From Cupriavidus metallidurans CH34 (GTDB taxonomy: Bacteria; Pseudomonadota; Gammaproteobacteria; Burkholderiales; Burkholderiaceae): DNA of 64,000 bases. The stretch spans positions 372,001 through 436,000 of the forward strand of contig NC_007974.2 of NCBI RefSeq assembly GCF_000196015.1. The letters are read 5' to 3'. Numbering within the stretch: the stretch's first letter is position 1; every line of letters begins with the position of its first letter. The notes under the pieces are model-generated. The model made no database searches. It saw only the letters and a list, made by a program, of their open reading frames with translations, and was not told the DNA's origin. Below, piece after piece: positions 53,609 through 62,647 of this stretch. A program made the position numbers and the translations under genes.

Positions 53609-54322
53609 ATGGAGCAGGTGAACCGGATAATCGTGCTCGATGACGAGGCGGAGCTGCGCAATATGCTGCAGCGCTTCCTGACCGGGCATGGCTTTCACGT
53701 GCGTGCGGTGGCGGACGGCAAGCAACTCAATCGCTACCTGCAGCGCGAACCGTACGACCTGCTCGTGCTCGATCTGATGATGGAGCCAGAGGATGGCCTC
53801 TCGGTCTGCCGCAGGCTTCGTGCCGAGGGCCAGACGCTGCCCATCCTGATGCTGACCGCCAAGGGCGATCCGGCCGATCGCGTGATCGGGCTCGATACCG
53901 GCGCGGACGACTATCTGGCCAAGCCGTTCCTGCCCGACGAACTGGTGGCCCGCATCCGTGCGTTGCTGCGCCGCCAGAAGATCGCCGCCGGCGATCCCAC
54001 CGTGGCTTCCCAGACGCTGAGCTTTGGCGAGTTCCGCTTCGATGTCGGCAAGCAGACGCTGACGCGCGCGGGCGTGCCGGTGGAAGTGCACTCTGCCCAG
54101 ATGCTGCTGCTCCAGGCGCTGGGCGCTTCGCCAAACCGGCCGGTCAGCCGTGAGAACCTGCTGGCCCGCGCGCGCGGCCGCGATCATGACGCGCTCGATC
54201 GCAGTATCGACGTGCAGATTCTGAGGCTGCGCCAGATCGTCGAGGAAGATCCGTCCAAACCACGCTTCATCAAGACGGTTTGGGGGGTGGGATACATGCT
54301 GGTGGCCGGCGTGGAGGCGTGA
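53609..54322 (+). CDS. OmpR-family response regulator
   Basis: A 237-residue response regulator. The receiver domain (1-120) has the acidic pair LDDE, the phosphoacceptor Asp55 in LLVLDLMM, Thr in MLTAKG and Lys105 in DDYLAKPF. The C-terminal OmpR/PhoB winged helix (about 135-235) has RSIDVQILRLRQIVEEDPSKPRFIKTVWGVGYML-type sequence. It overlaps the sensor kinase by one base (TGATG). No target is known; the neighbouring secreted proteins are the natural candidates. Confidence 0.93.
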   Translation: MEQVNRIIVLDDEAELRNMLQRFLTGHGFHVRAVADGKQLNRYLQREPYDLLVLDLMMEPEDGLSVCRRLRAEGQTLPILMLTAKGDPADRVIGLDTGADDYLAKPFLPDELVARIRALLRRQKIAAGDPTVASQTLSFGEFRFDVGKQTLTRAGVPVEVHSAQMLLLQALGASPNRPVSRENLLARARGRDHDALDRSIDVQILRLRQIVEEDPSKPRFIKTVWGVGYMLVAGVEA

Positions 54323-55635
54323 TGCGAATCGGACTGCCGCGCTCGCTGCTGGCTCGCAACATCGCGCTGCTGGTGGCGCTGGTGGCGTTCACGCAGGTGT
54401 GTTCGCTGATGGTGCTGCTGCACTTCGCGCAACGCCCGCGCGTGGAGCGCGCCGCGACGGTGTTCGCGCACTACGTGTCAATGCTCGATGGCGTGATGGC
54501 GGCCATGCCGGCCGAAGAAGCCAGAGTGGCCGTGGCGCGCCTGGGTGGTCAGACGGACGCGCCGGCAGTGGACGATGTGATGGAAGCGCGGGCGCTGCAT
54601 CCGTTCCGCACCTGGCAGCGCGACGTGTTCATGGACGAGCTGCACAAGGCCCTGCCACCCGATATGCCGGTGCAGTGGCAGGATGCGGGCGACAACGAGC
54701 GGCTCTGGATCCGCATTCGCGCAGCCGGGATGCCAACGTGGGTGGCCTTGCCGATGACCGCCGATGCGCAGGCCAGCGGCATCACGGCTGCCATTGCGCT
54801 TTCCGCGGCGCTCGGGCTGCTGGCAGCGCTGACCGGATACCTGATCCAGCGCCATATCAATCGGCCGTTGCAGGACCTGGCGCGCGCGGCGTTGCACGTC
54901 AGCGCCGGAGAGACGCCCGCGCCGCTGCCCACCGATGGGCCGACCGAGATATCGCAGGTCAGCAGTGCGTTCAATCGCATGACTGAAGCCCTGCAGCAGA
55001 CCGAGAAGACGCGCGCGCTGATGCTGGCCGGTATTTCGCACGATATCCGCACGCCGCTGACCAAGTTGCGTCTGGCGATGGCGATGGCGTTGCCGCGCGG
55101 GACGGACGATGCGTTCGTGGGCTCGGTGGAAGGCTACCTCGATCGCATCGACACGATCCTCCAGCAGTTCATGGACTACGCGGGCAGTGGCGAACGCGAG
55201 GCCCCGCAGCCGGGTGACCTCAATGCGCTGGTGCGCCAACTCGCGTCCGACTTCGCCGGGCTCGGCCATGAATTCGAACTCGATCTCGGCGATCTGCCGC
55301 CGGTTTCGTATCGCCCGACGAGCATGTTGCGCCTGTTGATGAACCTGATGCAGAACGCCATTAACTATGGCCGTACGGGACTGATGGTGCGCACATGGAA
55401 GGAAGGCGGCGCCGCGCATGTTGCCGTTTGCGATCGTGGCATCGGTATCAGCGTGGCCGAGCTCGAACAGCTGCGCGCCCCGTTCAGCCGCGGCGACAAT
55501 GCGCGCGGGCACTCGGGCGGCACGGGGCTCGGGCTGGCCATCGTCGAGCGGATCGCGCGACTGCACGGCGGATCACTCGCGTTCCGTCCGCGCGAGGGCG
55601 GAGGACTGGAAGTGGTGGTGTCGTTGCCCGTATGA
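54322..55635 (+). CDS. EnvZ-like sensor histidine kinase
   Basis: A 437-residue membrane sensor. One helix at about 13-35, a periplasmic sensor part of about 115 residues, a second helix (155-175), HAMP (about 180-230) and then the HisKA domain with His240 in LAGISHDIRTPLTKLRLAM. The ATPase domain has the N-box LLMNLMQNAINYG, CDRGIGIS and GGTGLGLAIVERIARLHGG. It is coupled to the response regulator by a one-base overlap and probably phosphorylates it. The signal is unknown. Confidence 0.93.
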   Translation: MRIGLPRSLLARNIALLVALVAFTQVCSLMVLLHFAQRPRVERAATVFAHYVSMLDGVMAAMPAEEARVAVARLGGQTDAPAVDDVMEARALHPFRTWQRDVFMDELHKALPPDMPVQWQDAGDNERLWIRIRAAGMPTWVALPMTADAQASGITAAIALSAALGLLAALTGYLIQRHINRPLQDLARAALHVSAGETPAPLPTDGPTEISQVSSAFNRMTEALQQTEKTRALMLAGISHDIRTPLTKLRLAMAMALPRGTDDAFVGSVEGYLDRIDTILQQFMDYAGSGEREAPQPGDLNALVRQLASDFAGLGHEFELDLGDLPPVSYRPTSMLRLLMNLMQNAINYGRTGLMVRTWKEGGAAHVAVCDRGIGISVAELEQLRAPFSRGDNARGHSGGTGLGLAIVERIARLHGGSLAFRPREGGGLEVVVSLPV

Positions 55636-55758
55636 CATTGAATGAAATAGTTCTTGCCTGGCCTGTTGCATGGCCGCATCCGATACTGGGTCTGCCGGCG
55701 CCGAAACCACGCAGCCCCCAAATAGACCCATTAGCAGACCCACTAGCAGGACTTCGAC

Positions 55759-56514
55759 ATGCAGACCGTATTTCAATCCATCCAGCGTAACGCCAGCCGC
55801 CTGACCCTCGCCGCTTTCGCGGCTACGTCGATGCTGATGGCCGGTTGCGCTTCCGCGACCACGATGATTTCCGACGCATCCGTGCCGGCCACGCTGGCCC
55901 ACGTGTCGGCCGACGTGATCTACGTGCGCGGCTTCGACGTGAGCGCGAGCCAGGTGCGTGTCGATGACAACGTGATGCACCGTGTCAAGGCCATGGCGAC
56001 TGGCGATGCCGGCGCGCTCTCGCAGGACCAGACCGCGGTCGATGCACGCAATGCGGTAGCCGACGAAATCGTGGGCGATCTGCGGGCCAAGGGTTTGCAT
56101 GCCGAGCGCATCGACGGCCCGGTGCCGACCGATGTCAACGCGCTGATTGTCGAGGGCCGCTTTGACAAGATCGACGAAGGCAAGTCCCGCCGCCGGATGC
56201 TGATTGGCCTTGGCGCGGGCAAGAGCGATGTGTCGACGTCGGTGCAGGTGTTCTATCAACCCGCGCACGGCACGCCGGTCCCGGTCGAACTGTTCCAGAC
56301 CAGCGCCAACAGTGGGCATATGCCGGGAATCGCGGAGACCGCAGGGATCGGAGCCGCCGCTGGCGCGCTGACGACCGCCGCTGCGGCTGGTGCGGGCGTG
56401 CATGGGGTGACGGAGATGAAGCGTGACAGCATCTCGGCGGAAGCCAGGCGCGTGGGCGATGCTGTCGCGAAGCAAGTGGCGGGCGTGGTGGAGAAGCTGT
56501 CGAAGACGGTTTGA
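55759..56514 (+). CDS. DUF4410-type lipoprotein
   Basis: A 251-residue lipoprotein. The lipobox LMAGC gives the modified Cys near residue 30. The mature domain matches DUF4410: VIYVRGFDVSAS, then VADEIVGDLRAKGLHAERI, DVNALIVEGRFDKIDEGKSRRRMLIGLGAGKSDV. A Gly/Ala-rich segment near 195-215 could be a membrane-embedded or flexible part. It is placed 123 bases after the histidine kinase on the same strand. Function unknown; a role at the outer membrane is likely from the lipoprotein signal. Confidence 0.85.
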   Translation: MQTVFQSIQRNASRLTLAAFAATSMLMAGCASATTMISDASVPATLAHVSADVIYVRGFDVSASQVRVDDNVMHRVKAMATGDAGALSQDQTAVDARNAVADEIVGDLRAKGLHAERIDGPVPTDVNALIVEGRFDKIDEGKSRRRMLIGLGAGKSDVSTSVQVFYQPAHGTPVPVELFQTSANSGHMPGIAETAGIGAAAGALTTAAAAGAGVHGVTEMKRDSISAEARRVGDAVAKQVAGVVEKLSKTV

Positions 56515-56738
56515 GCGTCGGTGGGCCTGCCGGGCGCAGGCTCGCCGGATAGTGCGGTGACTCTTGGGAAGCAGGAGGGGAGACAGGGGGAGACAGGGCT
56601 GCCAGGGCAATCCCGCCAGCTCTGCCCGATTTCTGCTTTCACGCAATGGATGAGGCCGGTACCCGCCAAAAGGCTTTTCTCGACCTGGCGCATCAGATAC
56701 ATTGGCGTTTCACGAACGGGTCAGGGTGCCGCGAAGCC

Positions 56739-57179
56739 GTGAAACACTACTCCTCCGAAAACTTCCACCTCACGCAAAGCATCGGATTCCATCTCAACCG
56801 GGCACGCAACATCCTGTTGATGGAGATGGATGCCGCACTGCGGCCACTCGACATCACGGGCCAGCAGATGGGCATCCTGCTGTCGCTGACGCGCGGCGTG
56901 GCCACCACGCCGTTTGAGATCAGCAAGGTGCTTGGGATCGATACCGGCCTGATGACGCGGATGCTCGACAAGCTCGAGAGCCGCGGATTGCTACAGCGCC
57001 AGCGTAGCATCGAGGACCGGCGGGTGATTCATCTGCTCCTGACGGACAAGGGCAGGGAAGTGGCGACCCGCATTCCCGAGATCGCGCCCGAAGTGCTCAA
57101 CCATCGGCTGCGCGATTTCTCCACGGAGGAATTCTGCGAGTTCCTGCGGCTGCTGCGCAAATTCACCGATTCCGACTAG
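56739..57179 (+). CDS. MarR-family transcriptional regulator
   Basis: A 146-residue MarR regulator. The N-terminal helix SIGFHLNRARNILLMEMDAAL is followed by the winged helix (GQQMGILLSLTRGVATTPFEISKVLGIDTGLMTRMLDKLESRGLL) and the wing RQRSIEDRRVIHLLLTDKGREV. The start is a GTG chosen for family fit; longer frames upstream are less convincing. Convergent with the hydantoinase operon; ligand and targets unknown. Confidence 0.88.
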   Translation: MKHYSSENFHLTQSIGFHLNRARNILLMEMDAALRPLDITGQQMGILLSLTRGVATTPFEISKVLGIDTGLMTRMLDKLESRGLLQRQRSIEDRRVIHLLLTDKGREVATRIPEIAPEVLNHRLRDFSTEEFCEFLRLLRKFTDSD

Positions 57180-57243
57180 GCCGGACCCGCGAATCGCTGG
57201 GGTGAGCGGCGGATGCCGCTTCCCCCTTCCCGCGAGCGGCGGC

Positions 57244-57981
57244 TTAATCGAGCAGGCGCGACAACGCAGGCGGCAGCCCCGCGTTGGGCTTGCGCGGTGG
57301 GCGCGCAAAGCTGCCCTCTCGCGCGCTGCCGGCTTGCAGCGCCACCAGCGATTCGCAATGCCGCACGGCGCTGCTGACGCCGTCCACCACCGGTACCGGA
57401 ATACGGCCCTTGAGGGAGCGGGCCAGTCCGGCCAGCGGCGCGCCGGCCACGATGATCACGTCGGCGCCGTCCTCGCGCACAGCTTGCAGCGCGAGTTCTT
57501 CCAGACGTGCCGAGTGGTCTTCCTGCACGCTGCCAATATCGCGCAGCGGTTCCTGCAATGAGCGGATGCTGGCCAGCCGGTCGCCCAGGCCATTGGCCGC
57601 CACGCATTCGCGATACCACGCCTGAATGCGGTGTGAAATCGCGATGATGGAGAAACGCTGCCCCAACAGGCAGGCGCTGGCCAGCGCGGCTTCCGTCATG
57701 CCTACCACGGGTACGTCGAACAACTCCTTCAGACCGGCCAGGCCGGGGTCGCCAAACGCGGCGACGATCAGGCCGTCGAACTGGCCCGCGTGCTCGGCGG
57801 CGGCGCAAGCGGTGGCGTAGCCACCCACCAGTGCTTCGAAGCGCGTTTCGATATAGGCCACGCCGAACGGGGCGGTTGCCATCGTGATGCGGGTGTCCGG
57901 CGACACAGTGCGCTGGGCCTCGGCGTGAATCAGGTCGGTGACCGACTCACTGATATTCGGATTGACGATGAGCAGGTTCAT
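57244..57981 (-). CDS. Asp/Glu/hydantoin racemase-superfamily protein lacking both catalytic cysteines
   Basis: A 245-residue protein with the fold of hydantoin racemases: IVNPNISESVTDLI, FDGLIVAAFGDPGLAGLKEL, PVVGMTEAAL and the end PVPVVDGVSSAV. In true racemases two cysteines act, in blocks like 'xACFGDPG' and 'LGCAGMA'. Here these are Ala75 (AAFGDPG) and Gly180 (VAGAPLAG), so racemisation by the normal two-thiol mechanism is not expected. It lies six bases after the hydantoinase gene in the same operon, which suggests a non-racemase role in the same pathway. It is last in the operon. Confidence 0.85.
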   Translation of the reverse strand: MNLLIVNPNISESVTDLIHAEAQRTVSPDTRITMATAPFGVAYIETRFEALVGGYATACAAAEHAGQFDGLIVAAFGDPGLAGLKELFDVPVVGMTEAALASACLLGQRFSIIAISHRIQAWYRECVAANGLGDRLASIRSLQEPLRDIGSVQEDHSARLEELALQAVREDGADVIIVAGAPLAGLARSLKGRIPVPVVDGVSSAVRHCESLVALQAGSAREGSFARPPRKPNAGLPPALSRLLD

Positions 57982-57987
57982 GGCGAA

Positions 57988-59406
57988 TCAGATCTCGGGT
58001 TGTCCAGCTTCGAGGAACTTGCCGCGGCCGGCCGCAGGCTCCAGGTACTCGCCATTGCGCACGATCAGTTCGCCGCGCGAGAAGGTGGTCATCGGCCAGC
58101 CGGTGACCTCGATGCCTTCATACGGCGTGTAGTCCACCGCGTGGTGCAGGTTGGCGTTGGCGATGCGCACCTTGCGCGTGGGGTCCCAGAGCACGATGTC
58201 CGCATCGGCGCCGACAGCAATCGTGCCCTTGCGCGGGTAGAGTCCGTAGATCTTGGCGGGGCGGTACGACGTGAGTTCCACGAACTGGTGCAGCGAGAGC
58301 TTGCCGCGCGCCACGCCGTCGAACAGCAGCGGCAGGCGGGTTTCGATGCCCGGCACGCCATTGGGGATGTGGTCGAACGGCTGCGCCGTGCCGCCCAGCT
58401 TCTTGCCTTCCGGATCGTCGTAGTTGAACGGCGCATGGTCCGACGAGAATACGCTGAATACGCCATTGGTCAGCGCACGCCAGACGGCGGCCTGGTTCTC
58501 CGGGTCGCGTGGCGGCGGGCTGCAAACGCACTTCGCGCCTTCGTAGCCGTCGTCGCCGCCCATGCCCATGTCCTCGGCGGTCAGGTACAGGTACTGCGGG
58601 CAGGTCTCCGCCAGTATCTTCATGCCACGACCCTGCGCCCAGCGGATTTGCTCGATGGCTTCCTTGCCGGAGACGTGCACGATCAGGATCGGCACGTCCA
58701 CCAGTTCCGCGAACGTGATGGCGCGATGCGTGGCCTCGCGTTCGACGGCATCGGGGCGCGCCAGCGCGTGGAAGCGCGGCGCGATGCGGCCTTGCCCCAC
58801 GAGCTTGTCGGTCAGCCACGAGATGCAGTCGGCATTCTCGGCGTGCACCATGACCAGCGCATTGTTCTGCCGCGCCACGTCGAGCACGGACAGCATCTCG
58901 CGGTCCGACAGCTTGAGGTCGTCATAGGTCATGTAGACCTTGAAGGAGCTATAGCCCTGGCGAATCAGTGACGGCAGTTCGTCCTGCAGCACGGCGGGGG
59001 TGGGGTCCGCCACGATCAGGTGGAACGCGTAGTCGATCACGGCGCGGCCATCGGCGCGGCGGTGATAGTCGTCCACGGCTGCCTTGAGCGACGCGCCTTT
59101 CTCCTGCGCGGCGAACGGGATCACGGTGGTCGTGCCGCCGCACGCAGCCGCGCGCGTGCCGGTGAAGAAGTCATCGGCCATGCGCATGCCGTCGGGCATC
59201 GGCTGGTCCAGATGGCAGTGGCCGTCCACGCCGCCGGGCAAGGCCAGCAGGCCGGTGGCGTCGATTTCGCTGGCAGCCGGCGGCAGGTCGTGGCCAAGTG
59301 CCACGATGCGGCCGCCGCGCACGCCAATGTCGCAACGGAAGCGGTCGGAGGCGGTGACCACGTCGGCGTTGCGGATTACCAGGTCGAGATTGTTGTCTGC
59401 GGGCAT
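57988..59406 (-). CDS. D-hydantoinase/dihydropyrimidinase family amidohydrolase
   Basis: A 472-residue amidohydrolase. Metal ligands are visible: His63 and His65 in GGVDGHCHLDQP, the carboxylated Lys156 in SSFKVYMTY, His188 in VMVHAEN, His244 in IVHVSGKEA and Asp323 in FSSDHAPF. It opens a cyclic diamide such as a hydantoin or dihydropyrimidine, giving an N-carbamoyl acid. ATG 59406 is the family start. No N-carbamoyl amidase gene is adjacent, so the next step may be elsewhere. It sits between two racemase-superfamily genes and downstream of the MFS gene in one operon. Confidence 0.93.
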   Translation of the reverse strand: MPADNNLDLVIRNADVVTASDRFRCDIGVRGGRIVALGHDLPPAASEIDATGLLALPGGVDGHCHLDQPMPDGMRMADDFFTGTRAAACGGTTTVIPFAAQEKGASLKAAVDDYHRRADGRAVIDYAFHLIVADPTPAVLQDELPSLIRQGYSSFKVYMTYDDLKLSDREMLSVLDVARQNNALVMVHAENADCISWLTDKLVGQGRIAPRFHALARPDAVEREATHRAITFAELVDVPILIVHVSGKEAIEQIRWAQGRGMKILAETCPQYLYLTAEDMGMGGDDGYEGAKCVCSPPPRDPENQAAVWRALTNGVFSVFSSDHAPFNYDDPEGKKLGGTAQPFDHIPNGVPGIETRLPLLFDGVARGKLSLHQFVELTSYRPAKIYGLYPRKGTIAVGADADIVLWDPTRKVRIANANLHHAVDYTPYEGIEVTGWPMTTFSRGELIVRNGEYLEPAAGRGKFLEAGQPEI

Positions 59407-59431
59407 GGTCGTCACTCCGATGGATTGTCGG

Positions 59432-60160
59432 TCATTCGACTTCGCGGAACAGGCGGCCCCAACCCTGCAGCGCGCGGGTATCGACACCGGCCAGACGCAG
59501 CGACTTCCACACCACGGTGGCGATCGTGTCGTAGACCGGGATGCCGTTCTCGGCCTCGAGCGCTTCCACCAGATGCGCGGCATGCAGGTTGGTGCAGAAC
59601 GTGGTGATGGCCTGAGGCCTTTCGGCGGCCAGCTCGCGCACCATCTTGCGGACGGTGTCCTCGTCCACTTCGGCGAAGCTGTAGTTCACATGCAATCCCA
59701 GGTGGCGCTCCGCGGAGCAGTCGAAACCGCTGCGCTGGTAGTTGGCGACGATGCGCTCCTGCACATCGTGCAGGTACGGCGTGGCCAGGCCGAAGCGGCG
59801 TGCGCCGGTCTTTTCCAGGATTTCGTTCAGGGCCAGTACGGATGTGGTGGCGGGGATGCCCGTGGCCTCGGTGATCTGGCGGCACAGCGCTTCATCCTTG
59901 TCAAAGCCGAGCCAGCCCGACGACGTGCCGTTCCACGCGATGACGTCCACACGGGCATCGGCCAGCAGGCGAGCGGCAGCAAGGATCTTCTCCAGATCGA
60001 ACTGGCCGAGCGCCTGATCGCGCAGCGAAATCTCGGTCACGGTGAAGCGCGAGAAATGCGCGCTGACATTGGGCAGGCCGCTGACCATCGCGCTGGTGAT
60101 GGGTTCGAGCGCGGTGTTGGAGGACGGCGTGAGCATGCCGAGGCGAATCTGTCTGGTCAT
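59432..60160 (-). CDS. Arylmalonate decarboxylase/maleate isomerase-like protein
   Basis: A 242-residue protein of the maleate isomerase/AMDase branch of the Asp/Glu racemase superfamily: LGMLTPSSNTALEP, NGTSSGWLG (about 77-85), and TTFCTNLHA (about 186-194). Maleate isomerases and racemases have two cysteines; here the first site is Gly78 and only Cys189 is kept, the same pattern as in arylmalonate decarboxylase (Gly74, Cys188). A decarboxylase-type or one-base activity is therefore possible. It is 25 bases upstream of the hydantoinase gene in the operon. Substrate unknown. Confidence 0.85.
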   Translation of the reverse strand: MTRQIRLGMLTPSSNTALEPITSAMVSGLPNVSAHFSRFTVTEISLRDQALGQFDLEKILAAARLLADARVDVIAWNGTSSGWLGFDKDEALCRQITEATGIPATTSVLALNEILEKTGARRFGLATPYLHDVQERIVANYQRSGFDCSAERHLGLHVNYSFAEVDEDTVRKMVRELAAERPQAITTFCTNLHAAHLVEALEAENGIPVYDTIATVVWKSLRLAGVDTRALQGWGRLFREVE

Positions 60161-60255
60161 GATGGGTATTACTCAGGAGTTCAAACGGGCGCCGTCCGCA
60201 GGGCGGCGCCTCTGTGTGTGTGGGAATGCGGGGTTCCAGCGCTGCGGCGGTACCG

Positions 60256-61557
60256 TCAGACCGGAATCTTCTTTTCGTAGTCGATGTTGGTCGACGCCAG
60301 CAGCAGGCCGATGCCGCAGGCGGCAAAGAACATCAGCGCCAGGAAGTACGAGCCGGTGGCCTGGACGATCAGGCCGACGATGATTGGCACGCTGATGCCG
60401 GCGATGTTGCCGCCCAGGTTCATCACGCCGCCGAGGAAGCCCACCTTGTTGCGGGTGCCCAGCATCGACGGCACGGACCAGAACAGGCCGCACCAGCGCA
60501 GGAAGAACAGGGTGGAGGACAGCAGTACCACGACCGCTACGGGGTCGGTGACGTAGGCGACCGAGAAGATCGACACCGTAGCCACCACCGCGGCGATGCC
60601 GAACAGTGTGCGCATCACCACGTTCGGGCGTCCGCCGGCTTCCTTCCACTTGTCGGCGATCCAGCCGCCGATCAGTTCGCCGACGAATCCGGCAAAAAAG
60701 ATGATGAAGCTCGCGCCGCCCATCTGCTTCAGGTCGAAGCCGCGGGCCTTGCTCAGGTAGGTGGGCATCCAGGTTAGCAAGCCGTAGAACACGGCGTTGA
60801 AGCACATCCAGCTGATGGCCATGCACCAGACCGAGCGGTACTTGAAGAAGTCCAGTGAACGGCCGCTCAGGTTGGTCGGCTCCTCGCTGTGCTCCAGGGC
60901 AAGCGCGTCCTCGATATGACGGGCTTCCTGTTCATTCACGCCCAGGTGTTCGCGCGGCGAGTTGCGGATGTACCACCATGCCACGAAGCCGGCCAGCACC
61001 GTGCCAACGCCGGCCACGACGAACGACAGGCGCCACGAGCCCAGTTCGCTGATCAGCCCGGCAATGATGAGCGAGCCAAGTGCCGCGCCCAGCGGCGCGC
61101 CGCCGTCGAGCAGCGTGGCGCCACGGCCACGTTCGTTCTTCGTCATCCAGATGGCATTGAGCTTGCCGCCGGCCGGGTAGATCGGCGCTTCCGCAGCGCC
61201 GAGCCCCAGCCGCGTCAGCAGCAGCGAGGTGGCATTGGTGCAGACCGCCGCCAGCGCCTGGAATGCACCCCAGAACACGGTAGCCGTAGCGATCACGATG
61301 CGCGGCTTGTACTTGTCGGCCAGCATGCCGCCCGGCACCTGCATGACGGCATAGGTCCAGAAGAACGAACTCAGGATCAGCCCCTGCATGGCGGGACTCA
61401 GGTCGAATTCCTTCGCGATCAGGGGCATGGCCACCGACAGCGATGCGCGGTCGATGTAGTTGATCGCCACGAGGAGCAGCATCATCAGGAAGATCTTCCA
61501 TCGCACGCTGCTGCGGGGAACCGCGAGCGAGGCCGCGGCGGGGCTTGTGGATTGCAT
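60256..61557 (-). CDS. MFS transporter (anion:cation symporter type)
   Basis: A 433-residue twelve-helix major facilitator. The motif AxxxDRxxLSVAMPLIAKEF-like segment (INYIDRASLSVAMPLIAKEF), GGMLADKYKPR in the first half and AEAPIYPAGG are typical of the ACS family for organic anions. Mid-protein loop (about 205-245) and second half with GGWIADKWKEAG complete the pattern. It is first in the operon with the AMDase-like and hydantoinase genes (95 bases to the next), so it probably imports their substrate. It is divergent from the GntR gene. Confidence 0.92.
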   Translation of the reverse strand: MQSTSPAAASLAVPRSSVRWKIFLMMLLLVAINYIDRASLSVAMPLIAKEFDLSPAMQGLILSSFFWTYAVMQVPGGMLADKYKPRIVIATATVFWGAFQALAAVCTNATSLLLTRLGLGAAEAPIYPAGGKLNAIWMTKNERGRGATLLDGGAPLGAALGSLIIAGLISELGSWRLSFVVAGVGTVLAGFVAWWYIRNSPREHLGVNEQEARHIEDALALEHSEEPTNLSGRSLDFFKYRSVWCMAISWMCFNAVFYGLLTWMPTYLSKARGFDLKQMGGASFIIFFAGFVGELIGGWIADKWKEAGGRPNVVMRTLFGIAAVVATVSIFSVAYVTDPVAVVVLLSSTLFFLRWCGLFWSVPSMLGTRNKVGFLGGVMNLGGNIAGISVPIIVGLIVQATGSYFLALMFFAACGIGLLLASTNIDYEKKIPV

Positions 61558-61644
61558 GACGGGTGTCTCCTTGTCCTTGATGCCTTCGGTGAGGCGTTTG
61601 GTTTAGCGTGTCGCGCAACTGGACGCAGTATAGGATACGTAATC

Positions 61645-61654
61645 TGTAATTACA
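61645..61654. promoter_or_regulatory. Candidate GntR/FCD operator
   Basis: TGTAATTACA is a perfect 10-bp palindrome within a longer AT-rich stretch (GTAAT-CTGTA-ATTAC at 61639-61653 is also inverted). It sits 88 bases from the MFS start and 91 from the GntR start, central in the divergent gap. FadR-type FCD regulators often bind TGT-N-ACA-like sites. Confidence 0.6.
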
Positions 61655-61744
61655 ACATCTGTAAGTCATTGATTTATATGGATTATGAATGCACAGATTA
61701 GGTGTGTGGTAGCCTCCTGATGGTGCAAATTCCCCAACCTGGTG

Positions 61745-62467
61745 ATGTCTGTGACACAAGCGCTCCCCAAAACCGCCCGGCTCCGCACGCTGGGCATGTC
61801 CGCCGAGATCGCGGCGCGGTTGCGCACGATGATTCAGGAAGGCGAGCTGCCGCCGGGCGTGCGGATCGACGAGAAGGCCTTCTGCGAGGCCTTCGATGTG
61901 TCGAAGACGCCGTTGCGCGAAGCGCTGAAGGTGCTGGTGGCCGAGGGGCTGGTCCTGCATCGCCAGTACATCGGCTATCGCGTGGCGCCGCTCGATCTCG
62001 ACGAACTGCGCGCCACATTCGAGACGTTGCACGGGCTGGAGGCACATGCCGGGGAACTGGCGGCGCAGCGGCTCAGCGATGCAGCCGTGACCAAGATCGA
62101 ACGTCGCCATCAGGCCATGATCGACGCGCACGACGCCGGACGCCGCACTGACTACTTCCGCATCAACCAGGAAATCCACCAGCTCATCATCGACGGTGCC
62201 GGCAACGCCGTGCTGGCCGGCATCTATGCAATGCTGATGAGCAAGGTCCACCGCGCCCGTGGCGCGGCCAACGCGGACATGCTGCGCTGGCAGGAATCGC
62301 ATACCGAGCACGAGGAGATCATCGCGGCGCTGCGCGAGCCGGGGCGTCCGCGCCTGGCCGACGTGCTGCGACGGCATTCGGAGAACACTGCGAAGGAAGT
62401 ACTGCGCGTGGTCGAGCAGACGCTGGCCGAGCCCGCGGCGCGCGCGGCGGGTGGCGCGCGGCGCTGA
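61745..62467 (+). CDS. GntR-family (FadR/FCD subfamily) regulator
   Basis: A 240-residue regulator. The N-terminal GntR winged helix (about 18-75) has EIAARLRTMIQEGELPPGVRIDEKAFCEAFDVSKTPLREALKVLVAEGLV. The C-terminal FCD domain carries the helical metal/effector pocket residues, e.g. ETLHGLEAHAGELAA and FRINQEIHQLIIDGAGN. ATG 61745 is preceded by GTG, and the ATG was chosen. It is divergent from the hydantoinase/MFS operon, so it is probably a repressor responding to its substrate. Confidence 0.92.
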   Translation: MSVTQALPKTARLRTLGMSAEIAARLRTMIQEGELPPGVRIDEKAFCEAFDVSKTPLREALKVLVAEGLVLHRQYIGYRVAPLDLDELRATFETLHGLEAHAGELAAQRLSDAAVTKIERRHQAMIDAHDAGRRTDYFRINQEIHQLIIDGAGNAVLAGIYAMLMSKVHRARGAANADMLRWQESHTEHEEIIAALREPGRPRLADVLRRHSENTAKEVLRVVEQTLAEPAARAAGGARR

Positions 62468-62647
62468 CAGGCGCTGATGATTTCTCTCCAAACTGAGCGT
62501 CCTGCCGTTTTTCCGATGGATCAGCATCGCTCTTCAGGAATACTGAAGACGGCTTCACTAATTGTGGCTGGCTGCGCCGCCTGACGATACCTATAGTCCA
62601 CGCCAGCGCGACTTTCCCCTACCGCGACGACGATGGAGACATAAAAC

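Noticed and set aside
60932..62527. A 531-codon minus-strand frame spanning the MFS/GntR gap
   Set aside because: It crosses two real genes in opposite orientation and shows no conserved protein features.
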